NCBI GenBank assembly: GCA_003222065.1
Contig: QHUV01000089.1
Location: forward strand, 1-8,702
Direction: 5' to 3'
Length of the DNA stretch: 8,702 nt
DNA from: Gemmatimonadota bacterium
GTDB taxonomy: Bacteria; Gemmatimonadota; Gemmatimonadetes; Gemmatimonadales; Gemmatimonadaceae
This document shows, in pieces, positions 5,890-8,702 of the stretch. The position numbers were made by a program, and so were the translations under genes. Positions within the stretch are counted from its first letter, which is position 1. Each line of letters begins with the position of its first letter. Under the pieces are notes generated by a model. The model ran no database searches and was not told the origin of the DNA. It saw only the letters and a list, made by a program, of their open reading frames with translations.

Positions 5890-8457
5890 CTACTCGCTTC
5901 GGAGCGCCGCGATCGGGTCCACGCGGGCCGCCCGCAGAGCGGGACGGAGGCAGCCAATGACGGTCGCGGCCGTGCAGAGGACCACGGCCACACCGATGGT
6001 CGGAGCGTCGCCCGGCTGCACGCCGATCAGCAGGGACGCCATGGCGCGCCCACTGGCGTACGCCACAAGTACCCCGGGGACAATGCCCGCGACGGCGAGC
6101 ATCATGCCCTCGCGCAGGATCATCCGCGCGATCGTCGCCGAACGAGCGCCAAGCGCCAGTCGAACACCGATCTCCTGCGAGCGCGACGAAACGGCGAAGG
6201 AAAGCAGGCCGTGAATGCCGACGCTGGCGAGGAGTAGTGCCACCACTGCGAGCACGCCGAGCACCCGAAGCTGCGTCGCGCGCGCCGCCGTCGAATCGGC
6301 AATCAGCTCGTCCAGCGTCTTCACGTCAGAGACTGGCTGTTCGGGATCGATCGCATGCACGATCTGACGAATTGCCGGCAACAGCGATGCGGGGGGTACG
6401 CTAGCTCGCACGACGAGGTCCTGGGGCGCGTAAAACATCAACCAATTGTCCTCGACTTGCTTCTCGGGGATATATACCTGGGGCTCGCTCGGTCGCTCGA
6501 GGCCGCGCATCCGAACGTCGCCGACGACACCGACGACGGTGCGCTCGTGAAAGGCAAACCCGAAGCGCTTGCCGATCGGCTCCTCGTTAGGCCAGAAGCG
6601 CTTCGCGAACGACTGGCTGACGACGGCAACGAAGGTGCGTGTCGTATCATCCGCGTCTTCGACGTCCCGCCCACTCCGGATCGGGATGCCAAGCGTGGAG
6701 AAGTACCGCGGCGTCACGAAGCGCAGGCTCGCCGTGCTCGCGTCGTCGCGGATCATGGGCATACCGATGGTGCCAACGGGCCAAATGCCGCCGCCCATCG
6801 TCATTGGCGCGAAGCTGATGTACGCTGCCTCCCTTACTCCGGGCAAACCCCGCACGCCGGCGAGTACGCGAGCGTGAAAATTCGCTCGCCGCAGAGTCAC
6901 GCCGTACTTTTGCCATGGGAGCGCCGTCCGCACCATCAGCGCGCCCTCGCTGCGGAAGCCCAAATCCACCGTCTGCAAACGCCACATCGTCCGCATAAGT
7001 AAGCCGGACGAGATGAGCAGCACGACCGACGCCCCGACCTCGATGGCGACGAGAACGCCGCGCGCCCGCTGCTTGCGCCCGCCACCGGCGCGGGCACCGG
7101 ATCGCAAGCCGACGAATCCCCTCGCGCCACCGGCACGCAGTGCCGGCAGCACTCCGAATGCGAGCCCCGTGATCGTGACGATCAGCGCCGCGAAGAGCAG
7201 GATGCGGGCATCCAACGTCGGCTGCCGGGCGATGGGCAGCGTGTCCGGCACGAGCCGCGTCAGAGCGGGAATCGCGAGCCTGGCGACGAGCACGCCGGCG
7301 CCGCCGCCGAGGACGGCGAGGGCAACACTCTCCGTGACGAGCTGCCTAACGATGCGCTCCCGTCCGGCGCCCAGTGCCGCCCGCACCGCGATCTCGCGCT
7401 CGCGACTGACGGCCCGCGCCAGCAGCAGACTCGCAAGGTTCGCGCACGCCAACAGGAGAATGCATAACGCGGCGCCGCACAGCGCGAGCAGCAGCGTCTT
7501 GGACTTGTTCGAGACTTCATCGCGCAGGCGCAGAACGGTGACGCCGGTGTTCTCCAGCTCCTTGGGATATTTTTGCTCGAGCTGCGCGGCGACGAGCCGA
7601 AGCTCCGTTGCGGCTTGCGCGAACGACGCGCCAGGGCGCAGACGCGCGAGCACCTCGAGCCAATTGTCGTTCCGGTCGGTCAACCGCGTCGCGTCCAGGA
7701 CAAGCGGCGTCCAGGCCTCGATCTCTCGCGTCGGAAAGTTGAAGGTCGGTGGCATGACACCGATAACCACGTGCGGCGTGCCATCGAGCCGAATCTGTCG
7801 CCCGATGACGGCGGCGTCGCCGCCGAACTCGGATTGCCAGAGCGCGAAGCTCAGCACAACTACCGGATTGCCGAGACTGTCAGCGCGAGTGATGGTGCGT
7901 CCGAGCAGCGCCGGCACGCCGATGAGTGGCAGGACATCGTAGGTCACGATCGCCGTCGCGAGTCGACGTGGAACGGTCGTGCCGACGAGGTTGACGGCGA
8001 AGGTGCTGTACGCGCCCATCCCCGAGAACGACGTGGTGAGATTCTTCCAGTCACGGAAGTTCGCCGCGGACGCCTCCATTCGGGCGTATCCGGGCGTGCT
8101 CTCCCAAATCTTCACGAGCCGATCGGGCTCCGGAAATGGGAGCGGCCGGATCAACACGAAATCAGCAAGCGTGAATGCCGCCGTATTGGCGCCGACGCCC
8201 AACGCGACGACGAGAATGGCCGTTGCCACGAAGCCGGGCGCGCGGCGCATGGCCCGCGCCGTGTAGCGAACGTCCTGAGCAAGGAGGTCCGCGTGCACGG
8301 CCAGTGCGCTGCGAACGATGTCGCCTAACGCCTCCACCCAGGCAATGAATCGTCCACGCTCGGCGACGCGTTGGGCGAAGACACGGGCGAGCTCGTCGCC
8401 GTACTCGTTCCGGAACGATGCCGGATAGAAGTGCAGCAGCGCGCGGTAGAGCCGCAT
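5890..8457 (-). CDS. ADOP-type ABC transporter permease (two MacB_PCD and two FtsX domains)
   Basis: 855 residues, inner membrane. A short N-terminal prefix ('YRALLHFYPASFRNEYGDELARVF', 3-27) is typical of PadR-linked members. The order is then helix 1 (about 76-98, 'ALGVGANTAAF'), first periplasmic MacB-like core (100-292, 'IRPLPFPEPDRLVKIWE', 'GVMPPTFNFP'), FtsX unit 1 (322-441, signature 'REREIAVRAALGAGRERIV' 352-370), helix about 467-489, second periplasmic core (491-705, 'VTPRYFSTLGIPIRSGRD', 'VVGVVGDVR'), and FtsX unit 2 (728-836, 'RSQEIGVRLALGARSATIARM' 759-779). It ends with the family tail 'DPIAALRSE'. It is full length and undamaged. Such fused permeases need a separate MacB-like ATPase, and none is in the window. 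MacB-type systems work mechanically on periplasmic or envelope substrates; this one's substrate is unknown. Its ATG (8457-8455) overlaps the PadR stop by one base, so translation is probably coupled. Confidence 0.93.
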   Translation of the reverse strand: MRLYRALLHFYPASFRNEYGDELARVFAQRVAERGRFIAWVEALGDIVRSALAVHADLLAQDVRYTARAMRRAPGFVATAILVVALGVGANTAAFTLADFVLIRPLPFPEPDRLVKIWESTPGYARMEASAANFRDWKNLTTSFSGMGAYSTFAVNLVGTTVPRRLATAIVTYDVLPLIGVPALLGRTITRADSLGNPVVVLSFALWQSEFGGDAAVIGRQIRLDGTPHVVIGVMPPTFNFPTREIEAWTPLVLDATRLTDRNDNWLEVLARLRPGASFAQAATELRLVAAQLEQKYPKELENTGVTVLRLRDEVSNKSKTLLLALCGAALCILLLACANLASLLLARAVSREREIAVRAALGAGRERIVRQLVTESVALAVLGGGAGVLVARLAIPALTRLVPDTLPIARQPTLDARILLFAALIVTITGLAFGVLPALRAGGARGFVGLRSGARAGGGRKQRARGVLVAIEVGASVVLLISSGLLMRTMWRLQTVDLGFRSEGALMVRTALPWQKYGVTLRRANFHARVLAGVRGLPGVREAAYISFAPMTMGGGIWPVGTIGMPMIRDDASTASLRFVTPRYFSTLGIPIRSGRDVEDADDTTRTFVAVVSQSFAKRFWPNEEPIGKRFGFAFHERTVVGVVGDVRMRGLERPSEPQVYIPEKQVEDNWLMFYAPQDLVVRASVPPASLLPAIRQIVHAIDPEQPVSDVKTLDELIADSTAARATQLRVLGVLAVVALLLASVGIHGLLSFAVSSRSQEIGVRLALGARSATIARMILREGMMLAVAGIVPGVLVAYASGRAMASLLIGVQPGDAPTIGVAVVLCTAATVIGCLRPALRAARVDPIAALRSE
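6585..6592 (+). repeat. CGTTAGGC octamer copy 4
   Basis: Lies in the intact permease in the opposite orientation to its coding strand, where it reads TGG CCT AAC GAG (Trp-Pro-Asn-Glu, 622-625). Same phase as copy 3, in an unrelated protein. Confidence 0.6.
7344..7351 (-). repeat. CGTTAGGC octamer copy 5
   Basis: Lies in the intact permease, reading ATC GTT AGG CAG (Ile-Val-Arg-Gln, 369-372). This is a third codon phase and forces the unusual arginine codon AGG. Confidence 0.6.
8323..8330 (-). repeat. CGTTAGGC octamer copy 6
   Basis: Lies near the start of the intact permease, reading GCG TTA GGC (Ala-Leu-Gly in 'EALGDI', 43-45), again with the TTA codon. Confidence 0.6.
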
Positions 8458-8702
8458 CAGGTCGTTTCGGGCGTCATGCCGCGCGCGCGGGCGAGGCGAA
8501 CCAATTGGGTGAGACGCCGCGCCTCGGCGCGGGCCACCGCGGTCGCGAACGGCGTCAGGCGATAGTACCGCCGCCGCTCGTCGTCGAGCGCGCGCGGCGG
8601 ACGCCGGTTCGATTCGATGACGAGCCCTTGCTCGAGCATCCGATGGATGGACCGGTACAAGGTGCCGGCGCCAAGTTTGAGCTCACCGTTGGTGCGCGCT
8701 TC
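8457..8702 (-). CDS. PadR-family transcriptional regulator, C-terminal 81 residues (start beyond window)
   Basis: Read from the right edge, the frame gives 'EARTNGELKLGAGTLYRSIH' then 'RMLEQGLVIESNRRP' and 'ALDDERRRYYRLTPFATAVA', ending 'RGMTPETT'. This is the recognition helix ('GTLYRSIHRMLEQGLI'-like) and wing ('DERRRYYRLT') of the PadR winged helix, followed by the start of the dimerisation helix ('EARRLTQLVRLARARG'). PadR proteins bind operators as dimers and usually repress the neighbouring transporter. The N-terminal helices, the start codon and the operator lie outside the window. The stop TGA (8459-8457) overlaps the ATG of the permease, a common PadR-ADOP arrangement. An in-frame TTG at 8660 could mimic a start, but PadR similarity continues upstream of it. 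Confidence 0.92.
   Translation of the reverse strand, partial: EARTNGELKLGAGTLYRSIHRMLEQGLVIESNRRPPRALDDERRRYYRLTPFATAVARAEARRLTQLVRLARARGMTPETT

Noticed and set aside
7013..7942. 309-residue plus-strand open frame opposite the intact permease
   Set aside because: Its translation is Ser/Arg/Ala-rich with no domain pattern. The opposite strand codes a complete, well-conserved permease, so this is a high-GC antisense shadow.
1..8702. A defence, mobile or retron-like system
   Set aside because: I looked for reverse transcriptase, nuclease, integrase, toxin-antitoxin and array signatures on both strands and saw none; the genes present belong to known families.

Overview
The window is GC-rich, densely coding DNA. 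It carries a PadR-type regulator joined to a large MacB/FtsX-type permease of the ADOP kind, a second permease of the same kind, a DUF305 protein, an LVIVD-repeat protein and an ankyrin protein with a 'QLKxQAK...SYGAPSWPR' prefix. This mix is typical of Gemmatimonadota and, to a lesser degree, Acidobacteriota. I favour Gemmatimonadota, from gene content only. All genes look chromosomal and similar in base composition. I see no integrase, transposase, tRNA, rRNA, CRISPR array or plasmid or phage gene.

Layout from left to right. (1) Bases 1-1367, minus strand: an ADOP-type permease running off the left edge. It is broken by an internal deletion plus frame change near base 1008. A perfect 14-bp inverted repeat (1411-1452), probably an operator, lies upstream of it. 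(2) Bases 1653-2921, plus strand: a 422-residue ankyrin-repeat protein with a strong Shine-Dalgarno that can pair with an upstream CCTCCTT. (3) Bases 2912-2985: a large inverted repeat of the 'GTCATCCTGAGCGAAGCGAAGGATCT' type, between two convergent genes. (4) Bases 2989-5738, minus strand: a two-gene unit, first an exported DUF305 protein and then an exported LVIVD-repeat (beta-propeller-like) protein, 38 nt apart. (5) Bases 5890-8702, minus strand: a PadR-family regulator (cut by the right edge) whose stop codon overlaps the start of an intact 855-residue ADOP-type permease.

Working together: PadR and the permease are translationally coupled and probably form a self-regulated export or stress unit. 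DUF305 and the LVIVD protein are likely co-transcribed and act outside the cytoplasm. The ankyrin gene stands alone. The damaged permease gene probably no longer makes a working transporter.

The signal that gene annotation does not explain is the octamer CGTTAGGC/GCCTAACG. It occurs six times, always inside coding sequence, in three codon phases and on both strands, against roughly 0.3 expected by a rough composition estimate. It may be a genome-wide motif of this lineage. I do not see a clear new multi-gene system in this window.
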